Shown: positions 16,312-25,890 of the stretch, one piece after another
How the letters are laid out: each line of letters opens with the position of its first letter
Position numbering within the stretch: the stretch's first letter is position 1
NCBI RefSeq assembly: GCF_014650815.1
Contig: NZ_BMVR01000015.1
Coordinates: forward strand, 124,001 to 188,000
Length of the DNA: 64,000 bases
Reading direction: 5' to 3'
Source of the DNA: Streptomyces flavofungini
Lineage (GTDB): Bacteria; Actinomycetota; Actinomycetes; Streptomycetales; Streptomycetaceae
Translations under genes and position numbers: made by a program
Notes under the pieces: generated by a model
Told to the model about the DNA's origin: nothing
What the model saw: only the letters and a program-made list of their open reading frames with translations
The model's database searches: none

Positions 16312-19251
16312 ATGCAGACCCCGCCGGACCGGCACCCCTACCCCTCCCACTGGGAGGCCGACGTGGTGCTGCGGGACGGGGGCACCGCCCGGATCAGGCC
16401 CATCACCGCCGCCGACGCGGACCGCCTGGTCAGCTTCTTCGAGCAGGTCTCCGACGAGTCGAAGTACTACCGCTTCTTCGCGCCGTACCCCCGCCTGTCC
16501 GCCAAGGACGTGCACCGCTTCACCCATCACGACCAGGTGGACCGGGTGGGCCTCGCGGCCACCGTGGGCGGCGAGTTCATCGCGACCGTGCGCTTCGACC
16601 GCATCGACGCCCAGGGCCGCCCCGCCTCCGCGCCCGCCGACGAGGCCGAGGTCGCCTTCCTCGTCCAGGACGCCCACCAGGGCCGCGGCGTCGCCTCCGC
16701 GCTCCTCGAACACATCGCGGCCGTCGCCCGCGAGCGCGACATCCGCCGCTTCGCCGCCGAGGTCCTGCCCGCCAACACCAAGATGGTCAAGGTCTTCACG
16801 GACGCCGGCTATCAGCAGCAGCGCAGCTTCGAGGACGGCGTCGTACGCCTCGAACTCGACCTCGAACCCACCGACCGCTCCCTCGCCGTCCAGCGCGCCC
16901 GCGAACAGCGCGCCGAGGCCCGCTCCGTGCAGCGCCTCCTCGCGCCCGGCTCCGTCGCCGTCATCGGCGTGGGCCGCTCCCCGGACGGCGTCGGCCGCGG
17001 CATTCTGCGCAACGTCCTGGGCGCGGGTTTCACCGGCAGCCTGTACGCCGTGAACAGCGCCCTCCCCGAAGGGGACACCGAAATCGACGGTGTGCCCGCC
17101 CACCGCTCCGTGCGCGACATCGCCGACCCCGTGGACCTCGCTGTCGTCGCCGTACCGGCCGAACGCGTCCCCCAGGCCGTCGCCGACTGCGGCGAACACG
17201 GCGTCCAGGGGCTCGTCGTCATCTCCGCCGGATACGCCGAGAGCGGCCCCGAAGGACGCGAACGGCAGCGCGAACTCGTCCGCCAGGCACGGTCCTACGG
17301 GATGCGCATCATCGGACCGAACGCCTTCGGAGTCATCAACACCTCTCCGGAGACACGCCTCAACGCATCCCTGGCGCCGGACCTGCCGCCCGCCGGACGC
17401 CTCGGCCTGTTCACCCAGTCCGGCGCCATCGGCATCGCGCTCCTGTCCCGCCTGCACCGGCGCGGCTCCGGACTGTGGGGCCTGTCCACGTGCGTCAGCA
17501 CCGGCAACCGCGCGGACGTCTCCGGCAACGACGTGCTCCAGTACTGGTACGACGACCCGGACACCGACGTCGCCCTGATGTACCTCGAATCCATCGGCAA
17601 CCCCCGGAAGTTCACCCGCCTCGCCCGCCGCACCGCCGCCGTGAAGCCCCTCGTCGTGGTCCAGGGCGCCCGGCACAGCGGCATCGCGCCGACCGGCCAC
17701 GCGGGCGCCGCCACCCGCCTCCCGCACGCCACCGTGTCGGCGCTGCTGCGGCAGGCCGGGGTGATCCGCGTGGACACGGTGACCGAACTCGTCGATGCCG
17801 GACTGCTCCTCGCCGGGCAGCCGCTGCCCGCCGGACCCCGCGTCGCCATCCTCGGCAACTCCGAGTCCCTCGGCCTGCTCACGTACGACGCCTGTGTCGC
17901 CGAAGGCCTGCGGCCGCTGCCGCCCCTCGACCTGACGACCGCCGCGTCCCCGGACGACTTCCACGCCGCGCTCACCGCCGCGCTGGCCGACGAGGGCTCC
18001 GACGCGGTCGTCGTCACCGTCATCCCGTCCCTCGGCGAGTCCACCCGCCAGGGCGAGGACAAGTCCCTGGCGGCGGCCCTCCGCTCCGCCGCCGCGAGCT
18101 GCCGCACCAAGCCCGTCACCGTCGTCCACGTGGAGCTGGGCGGCCTTGCGAAGGCCCTGTCCGCGGCCGCGAGCACGGGGCCGCGCGCCGCGGCGCTCAC
18201 GGACACGAGCGGCCCGAAGGGCGCGGCCCATCCGACGGACCAGGCCCGCCCGGCGGACGTAGCGGCCCCTGTGGAACCCGCGCACCCGGCCCACCCGGCC
18301 GATCCACCGCGCCCGCAGGCCGCGACCGGGGCGCCGCCGCCCCCGGCCGACCCGCACCCCACCACCGACCCCCCACCCCACCACCGCATCCCCGCCTACC
18401 CCGCCGCAGAGCGCGCCGTCCGGGCCCTCGCCGAGGCCGTCAAGTACGCCCAGTGGCGCCGCGACATCGCCGAGCCCGGCAAGGTGCCCGAGTACGACGA
18501 CATCGACGAGCAGGGGGCGGGCGAGCTCGTCGAGCGGCTCCTGGCCAAGGCCGACGACGCCCGCGGCACCACCCTCGACGCGGACGACGCCCACGACCTG
18601 CTCGGGCGGTACGGCATCCGCGTACGCCGGGCGCTGCCCGCGCCCGACGCCGACACCGCCGTCCGCGCCGCCCGCGAGGCGGGCTACCCGGTGGCCCTCA
18701 AGACCACCGCGCCCCATCTGCGCCACCGCCCCGACCTCGGCGGTGTCCGCCTCGACCTCGCCGACGAGGAGCAACTGCGGCGCGCCTACCGGGAACTGAC
18801 CCACACCCTCGGCAGGCCCGCCGAGCTGCGGCCGGTCGTCCAGGCCATGGTGGCCCGCGGTGTGGACACCGTCGTCCGCGCGGGGCACGACCCCGTCGCC
18901 GGTGCCGTGCTCTCCTTCGGGCTCGCCGGGGCGGCCTCCGAGCTGCTCGGCGACACCGGCCACCGGCTGATTCCGGTCACCGACCGTGAGGCGGGCAACC
19001 TCGTCCGGTCGATCCGGACGGCCCCGCTCCTGTTCGGCTGGCGCGGCTCGGCCCCCGTGGACACCCCCGCCCTCGAAGAGCTCCTGATGCGCCTCTCCCG
19101 GCTCGTCGACGACCACCCCGAAGTGGTCACCGTCTCACTGGAGCCGGTGGTCGTCGCCCAGGAAGGACTCTCCGTGCTCAGCGCGGCCGTCCGCCTCGCC
19201 CCACCGCCCGCCCGCGACGACCTGGGGCCCCGCACCCTGCCCGCGTACTGA
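16312..19251 (+). CDS. GNAT/ADP-forming acyl-CoA synthetase fusion (Pat-type protein acetyltransferase)
   Basis: 979 residues. Residues about 20-175 are a GNAT acetyltransferase domain, followed by CoA-binding and succinyl-CoA-ligase-like domains (about 195-600). A low-complexity Pro/Ala/His linker (about 625-690) leads to an ATP-grasp domain (about 730-970). The order, GNAT first, matches the arrangement described for Streptomyces PatA, which acetylates acyl-CoA synthetases; E. coli-type Pat has the reverse order. A histidine is retained in GHAGAAT where ADP-forming synthetases carry their phospho-histidine, so catalysis by the large domain is not excluded. No ribosome site is seen; a -10-like TACCCT ends six bases before the ATG, so the message is probably leaderless. 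Confidence 0.85.
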   Translation: MQTPPDRHPYPSHWEADVVLRDGGTARIRPITAADADRLVSFFEQVSDESKYYRFFAPYPRLSAKDVHRFTHHDQVDRVGLAATVGGEFIATVRFDRIDAQGRPASAPADEAEVAFLVQDAHQGRGVASALLEHIAAVARERDIRRFAAEVLPANTKMVKVFTDAGYQQQRSFEDGVVRLELDLEPTDRSLAVQRAREQRAEARSVQRLLAPGSVAVIGVGRSPDGVGRGILRNVLGAGFTGSLYAVNSALPEGDTEIDGVPAHRSVRDIADPVDLAVVAVPAERVPQAVADCGEHGVQGLVVISAGYAESGPEGRERQRELVRQARSYGMRIIGPNAFGVINTSPETRLNASLAPDLPPAGRLGLFTQSGAIGIALLSRLHRRGSGLWGLSTCVSTGNRADVSGNDVLQYWYDDPDTDVALMYLESIGNPRKFTRLARRTAAVKPLVVVQGARHSGIAPTGHAGAATRLPHATVSALLRQAGVIRVDTVTELVDAGLLLAGQPLPAGPRVAILGNSESLGLLTYDACVAEGLRPLPPLDLTTAASPDDFHAALTAALADEGSDAVVVTVIPSLGESTRQGEDKSLAAALRSAAASCRTKPVTVVHVELGGLAKALSAAASTGPRAAALTDTSGPKGAAHPTDQARPADVAAPVEPAHPAHPADPPRPQAATGAPPPPADPHPTTDPPPHHRIPAYPAAERAVRALAEAVKYAQWRRDIAEPGKVPEYDDIDEQGAGELVERLLAKADDARGTTLDADDAHDLLGRYGIRVRRALPAPDADTAVRAAREAGYPVALKTTAPHLRHRPDLGGVRLDLADEEQLRRAYRELTHTLGRPAELRPVVQAMVARGVDTVVRAGHDPVAGAVLSFGLAGAASELLGDTGHRLIPVTDREAGNLVRSIRTAPLLFGWRGSAPVDTPALEELLMRLSRLVDDHPEVVTVSLEPVVVAQEGLSVLSAAVRLAPPPARDDLGPRTLPAY

Positions 19252-19372
19252 CCGGCACTCCGCCCCCGGACCGGCCGAACGCCCCGCGCGCGTGCCCGGC
19301 GACCGCACACGGGGGGTGCCCGCGCGGCCACTGGGCACCTTGGGCCAGGCGCCGGGTCGTAGGATGGGCGGC

Positions 19373-19969
19373 ATGGCAAAGACCGGTACGACGACCCAGG
19401 GGCTGCGCGCGGCGATCGAGCGCAGCGGCTACTACCCGGCCCTCGTGGCCGAGGCGGTGGAGGCCGCGATCGGCGGCGAGACCATCGGGTCGTACCTGGT
19501 CCACCAGGAGACCACGTTCGACGCGAACGAGGTCCGCCGCCACGTGACGGTCCTCGTCCTGACGGACACCCGCTTCATCGTCAGCCACACCGATGAGCAG
19601 GCGGCCGACTCCACGTCCCCGACGCCGTACGCCACCACCTCCACCGAGTCCGTGAAGATCGGCCGGATCTCGTCGGTGGTCGTCAGCCGCGTCGTCGCCA
19701 ACCCGGAGAAGTACGTGCCGGGGTCCCTGCCCCGCGAGGTCGTCCTCACCATCGGCTGGGGCGCCGTCTCCCGCATCGACCTGGAGCCCGCCGCCTGCGG
19801 CGACCCCAACTGCGAGGCCGACCACGGCTACACGGGCAGCTCCACGGCCGACGACCTGAGCCTGCGGGTCAGCGAGGCCGGCGACGGCCCCGACACCGTC
19901 CGCCAGACCCTCGCCTTCGCCCAGGCCCTCTCCGAGGCCACCGCGGCCGGCACGGACAACAGCCGCTGA
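19373..19969 (+). CDS. DUF5998-family protein
   Basis: 198 residues, soluble, with no signal or membrane segment. It opens MAKTGTTTQGLRAAIERSGYYP and contains a beta-rich core ending in AACGDPNCEADHGY, a Cys/His-containing string that might bind metal. I recall it as DUF5998, a conserved actinobacterial family of unknown function. The start at 19373 is chosen because a -10-like TAGGAT lies seven bases upstream and no ribosome site exists, suggesting a leaderless mRNA. Its stop overlaps the ATG of the next gene (TGATG), so the two are coupled. Confidence 0.7.
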   Translation: MAKTGTTTQGLRAAIERSGYYPALVAEAVEAAIGGETIGSYLVHQETTFDANEVRRHVTVLVLTDTRFIVSHTDEQAADSTSPTPYATTSTESVKIGRISSVVVSRVVANPEKYVPGSLPREVVLTIGWGAVSRIDLEPAACGDPNCEADHGYTGSSTADDLSLRVSEAGDGPDTVRQTLAFAQALSEATAAGTDNSR

Positions 19970-21156
19970 TGGCGCACCCAGCCTGGGACGACATCCAGCC
20001 GCTCGCCCTCGACTCCGCGCCCCTGCCCGCGTACGGCACCGGATCGCTCGCCGACCTGCTGCCCACCCTGGTCGCCCACCAGGAGGTGGACGGCTTCGCA
20101 CCGGCCATCCCCGAGCTGGCCCCCGCCGACCGCAACTGCGTCTTCCTGATCGACGGCCTCGGCTGGGAGCAACTGCGGGCCCACCCCGCCGAAGCGCCCT
20201 TCCTGACCTCGCTGCTCGGCTCCTCGCGCGGCGGCACCGGCCGCCCCATCACGGCGGGCTTCCCGGCCACCACGGCGACCTCCCTGGCCTCCGTGGGCAC
20301 CGGCCTGCCGCCCGGCGCCCACGGCCTGCCCGGCTACACGGTCCGCAACCCCGACAGCGGCGAGCTGATGAACCAGCTCCGCTGGAAGCCCTGGACCGAC
20401 CCGCACGCCTGGCAGCCGTACCCGACGATCTTCCAGCGCGCCCACGAAGCGGGCATCCACACCGCGCAGGTGTCCTCGCCGACCTTCGAGCACACCCCGC
20501 TCACCAAGATCGCCCTCAGCGGCGGCACCTTCCGCGGCCGTCTCTCCGGAGAGGACCGCATGGACCTCGCCGCCGAGCAACTCGCCGCCGCCGACCGGTC
20601 GCTGGTCTACACGTACTACGCCGAGGTCGACGGCAAGGGGCACCGCTTCGGTGTCGACTCCGATGCCTGGCGCGGCCAGCTCATGTACGTCGACCGGCTC
20701 GTCCAGCGCCTCGCCGAGCAGCTGCCGCCGCGCAGCGCCCTGTACGTCACCGCCGACCACGGCATGCTCGACATCCCCTTCGACGAGGCCTCCCGCATCG
20801 ACTTCGACGAGGACTGGGAGCTGCGCGCCGGCGTCGCCCTGCTCGGCGGCGAGGGCCGCGCCCGTCACGTCTACGCCGTGCCCGGCGCCGAGGCCGACGT
20901 CCTCACCGTCTGGCGCGAAGTGCTGGGCGAGCAGTTCTGGGTGGCGGGCCGGGACGAGGCGATCGCGGCCGGGTGGTTCGGCCCGCGCGTCGACGAACGC
21001 GTCCACGGACGCATCGGGGACGTCGTCGCCGCCGCCCACGCCGACGTGCTCATCACCGCCTCCCAGAGGGAGCCCAGGGAGTCCGCGATGGTCGGCAACC
21101 ACGGCTCGATGACCCCCGCCGAACAACTCGTACCGCTCCTGGAAGTACGCTCCTAG
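19969..21156 (+). CDS. Alkaline phosphatase-superfamily nucleotide pyrophosphatase/phosphodiesterase
   Basis: 395 residues. The metal-binding residues of the superfamily are in place: Asp62 in FLIDGLGWE, the nucleophile threonine (about 101) in GFPATTATS, the Asp/His pair in EVDGKGHRFG, the DH of VTADHGMLD, and the final His in VGNHGSM. This matches the type I phosphodiesterase/nucleotide pyrophosphatase branch. No signal peptide is seen, so it is probably cytoplasmic. It is translationally coupled to the DUF5998 gene and followed after 92 bp by thymidine kinase, suggesting a nucleotide-related role; the substrate is unknown. Confidence 0.85.
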   Translation: MAHPAWDDIQPLALDSAPLPAYGTGSLADLLPTLVAHQEVDGFAPAIPELAPADRNCVFLIDGLGWEQLRAHPAEAPFLTSLLGSSRGGTGRPITAGFPATTATSLASVGTGLPPGAHGLPGYTVRNPDSGELMNQLRWKPWTDPHAWQPYPTIFQRAHEAGIHTAQVSSPTFEHTPLTKIALSGGTFRGRLSGEDRMDLAAEQLAAADRSLVYTYYAEVDGKGHRFGVDSDAWRGQLMYVDRLVQRLAEQLPPRSALYVTADHGMLDIPFDEASRIDFDEDWELRAGVALLGGEGRARHVYAVPGAEADVLTVWREVLGEQFWVAGRDEAIAAGWFGPRVDERVHGRIGDVVAAAHADVLITASQREPRESAMVGNHGSMTPAEQLVPLLEVRS

Positions 21157-21248
21157 CTACTTCTTGACGTGTACGTCACCGACGGCACCCCCACCTCGTA
21201 CGCCCCCGCGCACCCCTTCGCGCATCACTGAAAGGCGCTCAACCCCCC

Positions 21249-21911
21249 ATGCCTGAGCTGGTGTTCTTCTCCGGAACGATGGACTGCGGGAAGAGCACCC
21301 TCGCGCTGCAGATCGAGCACAACCGCTCGGCACGCGGACTGCAGGGCATGATCTTCGCGCGCAACGACCGCGCGGGGGCGGGCAAGCTCTCCTCGCGGCT
21401 CGGCCTGGTCACGGAGGCCATCGAGGTGGCCGACGACCTCGACGTGTACGCCTATCTCGTCGACCACCTCTCCCGCGGCGCCCGCGCCGACTACGTCATC
21501 GCCGACGAGGCGCAGTTCCTCGCGCCCGAGCAGATCGACCAGCTCGCGCGCGTGGTCGACGACCTGGGTGTGGACGTCTTCGCGTTCGGCATCACCACCG
21601 ACTTCCGCTCCAAGCTGTTCCCCGGCTCCCAGCGCCTGGTCGAACTCGCCGACCGCGTCGAGGTCCTCCAGGTCGAGGCCCTGTGCTGGTGCGGCGCCCG
21701 CGCCACCCACAACGCCCGCACCAGCGGCGGCCAGATGGTCGTCGAGGGTGCCCAGATCGTCGTCGGCGACGTCAACCAGGCGGCCGACGAAGTCGGGTAC
21801 GAGGTGCTGTGCCGCCGTCACTACCGGCGCCGCATGACGGCGGCCTCCGCGCGCGCGGGCGCGCTGTCTCCCGACGTGCTGCCGGTCGACACCCCCCTGG
21901 AGCGGTCCTAG
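21249..21911 (+). CDS. tdk: Thymidine kinase
   Basis: 220 residues of type II thymidine kinase, which phosphorylates thymidine with ATP in the salvage pathway. The P-loop GTMDCGKST is at residues 9-17 and the Mg-binding DEAQFL near 85-90. The zinc-ribbon cysteines occur in CWCG (about 143) and CRRH (about 197). The lasso loop between them is present. The C-terminal 25 residues are less conserved. Confidence 0.93.
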   Translation: MPELVFFSGTMDCGKSTLALQIEHNRSARGLQGMIFARNDRAGAGKLSSRLGLVTEAIEVADDLDVYAYLVDHLSRGARADYVIADEAQFLAPEQIDQLARVVDDLGVDVFAFGITTDFRSKLFPGSQRLVELADRVEVLQVEALCWCGARATHNARTSGGQMVVEGAQIVVGDVNQAADEVGYEVLCRRHYRRRMTAASARAGALSPDVLPVDTPLERS

Positions 21912-21963
21912 CCACCAGGACGGCACCCTGGCGGGGGCGGCCTGGCCCCACCCGGACGCGCGC

Positions 21964-22776
21964 TCACTTCGTGCCGGGGCGCTCCGAGCGGATGAGCGTG
22001 AAGACCGCGCCCTCGGGGTCGGCGACCGTCGCGATCCGCCCGTACCGGTCGGCCCGGGCAGGGGCGATCACATGGCCGCCGAGCTCGACCACCCGCGCCG
22101 CCGAGGCATCCACGTCCGCGGCCTCGAAGTACGTCATCCAGTGCGCGCCCCGGTCGCCCGGCAGCTCCTGCCCGACACCGCGCACCGACGCCACCGGGAC
22201 GCCGTCCAGGCGCAGGGTGAGGTAGTCCAAGCCGGCGCTGGTGGCGGCCTCTTCGGCGTAGCCGAACAGGGTTTGGTAGAACTTCGCGACCTCCTCCGTC
22301 TCCCGGGTCAGGAGCTCGTTCCAGGTCGGCGTGCCCGGCACGCCCGCGGCCGCCGTGCCCAGGTGCTCCGCGGCCTGCCAGATGCCGAACACCGCACCCG
22401 CCGGGTCCGACGCGATCACCATGCGCCCGGCCTCGCCCGCGTCCAGCGGCCCCACGCCGACCGTGCCGCCGCAGTGCCGCACCATCTCGGCCGCCTCGCC
22501 CGCGTCGTCGGACGCCAGGTACGGGGTCCACGCGATGGGCAGATGGCGGTCGGCCGGCAGTTGTCCGATTCCCGCCACCTCGCAGCCGTCGAGCATCGCC
22601 CGCACGTAGGGGCCGAGCTGCTGCGGCCCGGGCTCATAGGTCCAGCCGAAAAGCGCCGCGTAGAACTCCTGGGTCGCAGCCAGGTCGTGCGCCATCAGGC
22701 TCACCCAGCAGGGCGTGCCGGGTGTGCGCCGCGCGCCCTCGGCGCGCCCGTCGTCCGGCCACCGTGCCTCGGTCAT
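21964..22776 (-). CDS. Two-domain VOC (glyoxalase/bleomycin-resistance fold) protein
   Basis: 270 residues with two VOC repeats (about 15-130 and 145-268). Each begins with a strand such as PCWVSLMAHDLAATQEFYAA or PTWNELLTRETEEVAKFYQT and ends with a DPAGAVF/DPEGAVF string. This layout resembles the hydroxylase-like two-VOC proteins common in actinomycetes; the substrate cannot be predicted. ATG at 22774-22776 is preferred because GAGGAGAGA is spaced about ten bases upstream; GTG at 22782 is an alternative. Confidence 0.8.
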   Translation of the reverse strand: MTEARWPDDGRAEGARRTPGTPCWVSLMAHDLAATQEFYAALFGWTYEPGPQQLGPYVRAMLDGCEVAGIGQLPADRHLPIAWTPYLASDDAGEAAEMVRHCGGTVGVGPLDAGEAGRMVIASDPAGAVFGIWQAAEHLGTAAAGVPGTPTWNELLTRETEEVAKFYQTLFGYAEEAATSAGLDYLTLRLDGVPVASVRGVGQELPGDRGAHWMTYFEAADVDASAARVVELGGHVIAPARADRYGRIATVADPEGAVFTLIRSERPGTK

Positions 22777-23207
22777 CGTCACTCTCTCCTCGGGCCCTCG
22801 TGACTTCGACAGCCCGGCGACGACGAACCACGACTAACAGAGTTCGAGTTTTGGCATCTGTTGTCTGTTAGCTGTCATCCGTCGTAGCCCAGCCGCTGCC
22901 ACTCCGCTTCGATTCCGCTTCGATTCGCTGTCCGAACGCGCGTGCTTTCGCCGCGCGTATGCCCGTCCGTGCAGATGCTCGCATCACCTGTCGCCCGGCG
23001 CGCCCCGGCCGCGCCGCGCTCGCGGGCTCCCTCGCGGAGGATGCCCGATTTGCCATTTCTCATCCGTTAACGCGCGATTGCAGGGTTGTGTCCATCTGCG
23101 GTACGCGGCGTGCTCGTCTCCGTACGCCGCGTGTCCGGGCGTGGTCCGGCCGAGCAGGGTATCCGGAGCTGAGCGCGGCGGCCACCCCGTGCGCAAGGAT
23201 GGGGCCC
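22777..23207. other. Intergenic region with an inverted repeat, between VOC and rhodanese genes
   Basis: No gene is supported in these 430 bp. They contain the CTAACAGA/TCTGTTAG inverted repeat listed separately. A purine-poor stretch precedes the rhodanese ATG, with an AGGAT box seven bases before it. Confidence 0.5.
22834..22871. promoter_or_regulatory. Operator-like inverted repeat CTAACAGA / TCTGTTAG
   Basis: Perfect 8-bp arms separated by 22 bp lie 58 bp upstream of the VOC gene. A further TCTGTT half-site at 22857-22862 makes a tandem pair with the right arm. The stretch is unusually AT-rich. The binding protein is unknown. Confidence 0.5.
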
Positions 23208-24062
23208 ATGAATGCCATCATCTCCGCATCCGAACTCGCGAGCGACCTGGCGGGCGAGAATCCGCCAGTGCTGCTCGACATCCGTTGGCAACTGAGCATG
23301 GCGAAGGCAGCCGGGGAGCCGCCCTTCGACGGGCGGGCCGAGTACGCGGCCGGACATGTGCCGGGAGCCGTCTTCGTCGACCTCGACGCGGACCTCGCGG
23401 GCCCGGCGGGCGCCGGGGGCAGGCACCCGCTTCCGGATGTCGAGCACTTCGGCGCGGTCATGCGGGCGGCCGGGGTCTCGGCGGACCGGCCGGTCGTCGT
23501 GTACGACGGCGGGCAGGGCTGGGCCGCGGCGCGCGCCTGGTGGCTGCTGCGCTGGACGGGTCACCCGGCGGTGCGGGTCCTGGACGGCGGGCTCGCCGCC
23601 TGGACCGGCGAGCTGGAGTCCGGCGAGGTGACCGCTCCGGTCGCGGGCACGTTCACGCCGGTCCCGGAGTCCGTGGGCCGCGTGGACGCGGACGGTGCGG
23701 CGGCCCTGGCCCGCTCCGGCCTGCTCCTGGACGCCCGCGCCGCCGAGCGCTACCGCGGCGACGTGGAGCCCATCGACCGGGTCGGCGGCCACATCCCCGG
23801 CGCGGTCTCGGCACCCACCACGGAGAACGTCGCGGCGGACGGCCGCTTCCACCCCGCCGACGAGCTGGCGGCCCGCTTCAAGTCCCTGGGAGCGTCCGAC
23901 ACTTCAGAGGTCGGCGTCTACTGCGGCTCCGGCGTCTCCGGCGCCCACGAGGTCCTCGCCCTCGCGGTGGCGGGCATCCCGGCGACGCTGTACGTCGGCT
24001 CGTGGTCGGAGTGGTCGTCGGATCCGGGGCGGCCGGTGGCTACGGGGGCGGAGCCGCAGTAG
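23208..24062 (+). CDS. Rhodanese-type sulfurtransferase (thiosulfate/3-mercaptopyruvate)
   Basis: 284 residues with two rhodanese domains. The N-terminal one is inactive and structural (residues about 10-135). The C-terminal one carries the catalytic Cys239 in CGSGVSGAHE. The loop CGSGVS resembles 3-mercaptopyruvate sulfurtransferases more than thiosulfate enzymes. Substrate-binding arginine is plausible in DARAAERYRG. The ATG at 23208 is the first that gives the conserved N-terminus. It is monocistronic, convergent with sepH, with a shared hairpin between. Confidence 0.85.
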   Translation: MNAIISASELASDLAGENPPVLLDIRWQLSMAKAAGEPPFDGRAEYAAGHVPGAVFVDLDADLAGPAGAGGRHPLPDVEHFGAVMRAAGVSADRPVVVYDGGQGWAAARAWWLLRWTGHPAVRVLDGGLAAWTGELESGEVTAPVAGTFTPVPESVGRVDADGAAALARSGLLLDARAAERYRGDVEPIDRVGGHIPGAVSAPTTENVAADGRFHPADELAARFKSLGASDTSEVGVYCGSGVSGAHEVLALAVAGIPATLYVGSWSEWSSDPGRPVATGAEPQ

Positions 24063-24208
24063 TCCGGTGGGCGTGGCCGGGGGCGGGAACGGGGGCTCAC
24101 GGTCCGTCGGTCGAGCGGCTGCCCGCCCTCGCCGCACCGCCCTGGTGGGCGTGACGCTTTGTCGACACGGCCCGGCGGCGCCATTGGCCACTCGGGTTGT
24201 GGTTGACG

Positions 24209-24249
24209 AGTGAAGGGCCTGTGCGCATCTCGCGTACAGACCCTTCACT
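24209..24249. terminator. Bidirectional hairpin between rhodanese and sepH
   Basis: AGTGAAGGGCCTGTGCG pairs with CGTACAGACCCTTCACT with one mismatch and one wobble, a stem of about 16 bp. Confidence 0.7.
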
Positions 24250-24329
24250 GTGGTCCCGGCCGTTCGGACCGGCGTGCGGCGGCTGCTTTCGCGGACTTTC
24301 CGCGCCGACCGTCGCTACCGTGCGCCCGC

Positions 24330-25391
24330 TTACTCCTGCTTCTTGCGCCGGGTGCCGAAGACGATCTCGTCCCAGCTCGGGACGGCGGCGCGGCGGCCGG
24401 GGCGGACGCCGTCCGCCTCGGCCTGGCGGTCCGTGGAGCCGACGAGGCGGTCCCTGTGGCTGGCCACGGCACGCGGCATCAGGACGTCCGCGTACGCGGA
24501 ACCTGCGGACGCGGCGGTCGCGGGCGGCTCCTCGGCTTCCGGCTCCTGCTCGGGCTCCTCCTGTGCGGACGGCAGTTCGGCGGGTGCCGCGGCGGGACGC
24601 TCGGGGACGACCATGTCGCCACGGAAGCTCGGCACGGCCTCCAGGAGGCTGGTGAGCGAGTCGCGTTCCTGCTCGGCGACGGCGGCGGGTGCGGCGGGCT
24701 CCTGCTCGGAGTCGGGCACGGGCGCGCCGGGGCGCTCCAGGGCGCGGTCGAGCGGCCGGTCCCGGGGGAGCCGGGCGATGCGCGGCACGAACGGGAAGCT
24801 GGGCTCGGGCGCCGCGATGTCGTCGGTCTCGCCGATCAGCGCGCGGGCCTCGTCGTCGACGGCCTGGACGAGCCGCCGCGGTGGGTCGTACGTCCAGCTC
24901 GCGGAGTGCGGCTCGGTCGCGACGCGGTAGACGAGCAGGACCTCCCAGGTGCCGTCGTCGCGGCGCCAGGAGTCCCACTGCACGGTCTCCTTGTCGGCGC
25001 CGCGCAGCAGCAGCCGCTCCTGGACGGCCTCGCCGAGCTGGGGTCCGGTGTTCTCGCCGGGACGGCGCACGGGGGTCTTCCGGGCCCGCTCGGCCATGAA
25101 GGCGCGCTCGGCGAGCACGGGGCCCTCGAAGCGGCGGACGCGGTCGACAGGGATGCCGGCGAGCGAGGCGACCTCTTCCGCGCTGGCACCGGCACGTATC
25201 CGGGCCTGGATGTCGCGGGGGCGGAGGTGGCTCTCCACCTCGATCTCGATCTGTCCGAGCCGCGGCCGGTCGCCACGCACGGCGGCGCGCAGCCGCTCGT
25301 CGATCGGAAGCGTGTACTCCGTGCTGTCCGCAGCTTTCAGCACCAGTCGTGTGCCGTCGTTGCTGACGGCCACGACACGCAGTTCGGGCAT
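24330..25391 (-). CDS. sepH: Cell division protein SepH (DUF3071), FtsZ-binding
   Basis: 353 residues from ATG at 25389-25391, preceded by GGGAGGT. Residues 1-110 form the DUF3071 domain, with the helix-turn-helix-like core IQARIRAGASAEEVASLAGI. A conserved mid-region (about 115-170) contains WRRDDGTWEVLLVY. A long acidic Pro/Glu-rich linker (about 215-300) leads to the conserved tail PSWDEIVFGTRRKKQ. This is the signature of SepH, which binds FtsZ and promotes its assembly into division septa in Streptomyces. It acts in the cytoplasm at Z-rings; the helix-turn-helix is used for protein contacts rather than being a proven DNA binder. Confidence 0.93.
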   Translation of the reverse strand: MPELRVVAVSNDGTRLVLKAADSTEYTLPIDERLRAAVRGDRPRLGQIEIEVESHLRPRDIQARIRAGASAEEVASLAGIPVDRVRRFEGPVLAERAFMAERARKTPVRRPGENTGPQLGEAVQERLLLRGADKETVQWDSWRRDDGTWEVLLVYRVATEPHSASWTYDPPRRLVQAVDDEARALIGETDDIAAPEPSFPFVPRIARLPRDRPLDRALERPGAPVPDSEQEPAAPAAVAEQERDSLTSLLEAVPSFRGDMVVPERPAAAPAELPSAQEEPEQEPEAEEPPATAASAGSAYADVLMPRAVASHRDRLVGSTDRQAEADGVRPGRRAAVPSWDEIVFGTRRKKQE

Positions 25392-25890
25392 GGGGACCTC
25401 CCGGGTGGTGCCTGCCGACGTCACGTGCGTCGCTGCTTCCGCTAGTCGAGTGTGGCCTGCCCGGGTGCAGCCTGCCACAACCTTGCCGAGTTGCCCGGCG
25501 TGTCGGGCATGGGCCCTGGATCGCCGTTATGGCACGGTTACCGATTCGCGACGCTAAGTGACCAACTCGATCACCCTGTGCAGCGATCCCCCTCCCGGCG
25601 GTCCTGGCTGGCCCCGGGCACCCTGGCTGGAGACCGGACCCAGGGCTCGCAACACTACTCCATTCGGGCCACCCGGGTGGCCCGGCACGCCGCCGAACTT
25701 CTCACGCGGGAAGGGAGTTGGCGTCAGCCGATGCGATGAGTCCCCCGCGCGCGCGTGGCGCTCTTCACGAAAAAGCCAAAAACGGAACTATCTGCTTCGG
25801 GTGTACGTCCCTTTCTCATGTACCTCGCGTAGCTCATACGTGAATGCGTAAATCGTGCGTGAAGTCGAGAAGGGCAGGCAAGGTCCGCAG
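25392..25890. other. Intergenic region between sepH and the repeat-containing membrane protein gene
   Basis: 500 bp without a supported gene. It holds the sepH ribosome site, the 20-bp perfect palindrome listed separately, and a less GC-rich 120 bp (25770-25890) that presumably contains the promoter for the rightward gene. Confidence 0.5.
25665..25684. promoter_or_regulatory. 20-bp perfect GC-rich palindrome
   Basis: CGGGCCACCCGGGTGGCCCG is its own exact reverse complement, with no loop. Unlike a terminator it has no unpaired centre, so it is more operator-like. It lies 274 bp from the sepH start and 207 bp from the next gene. Confidence 0.5.
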
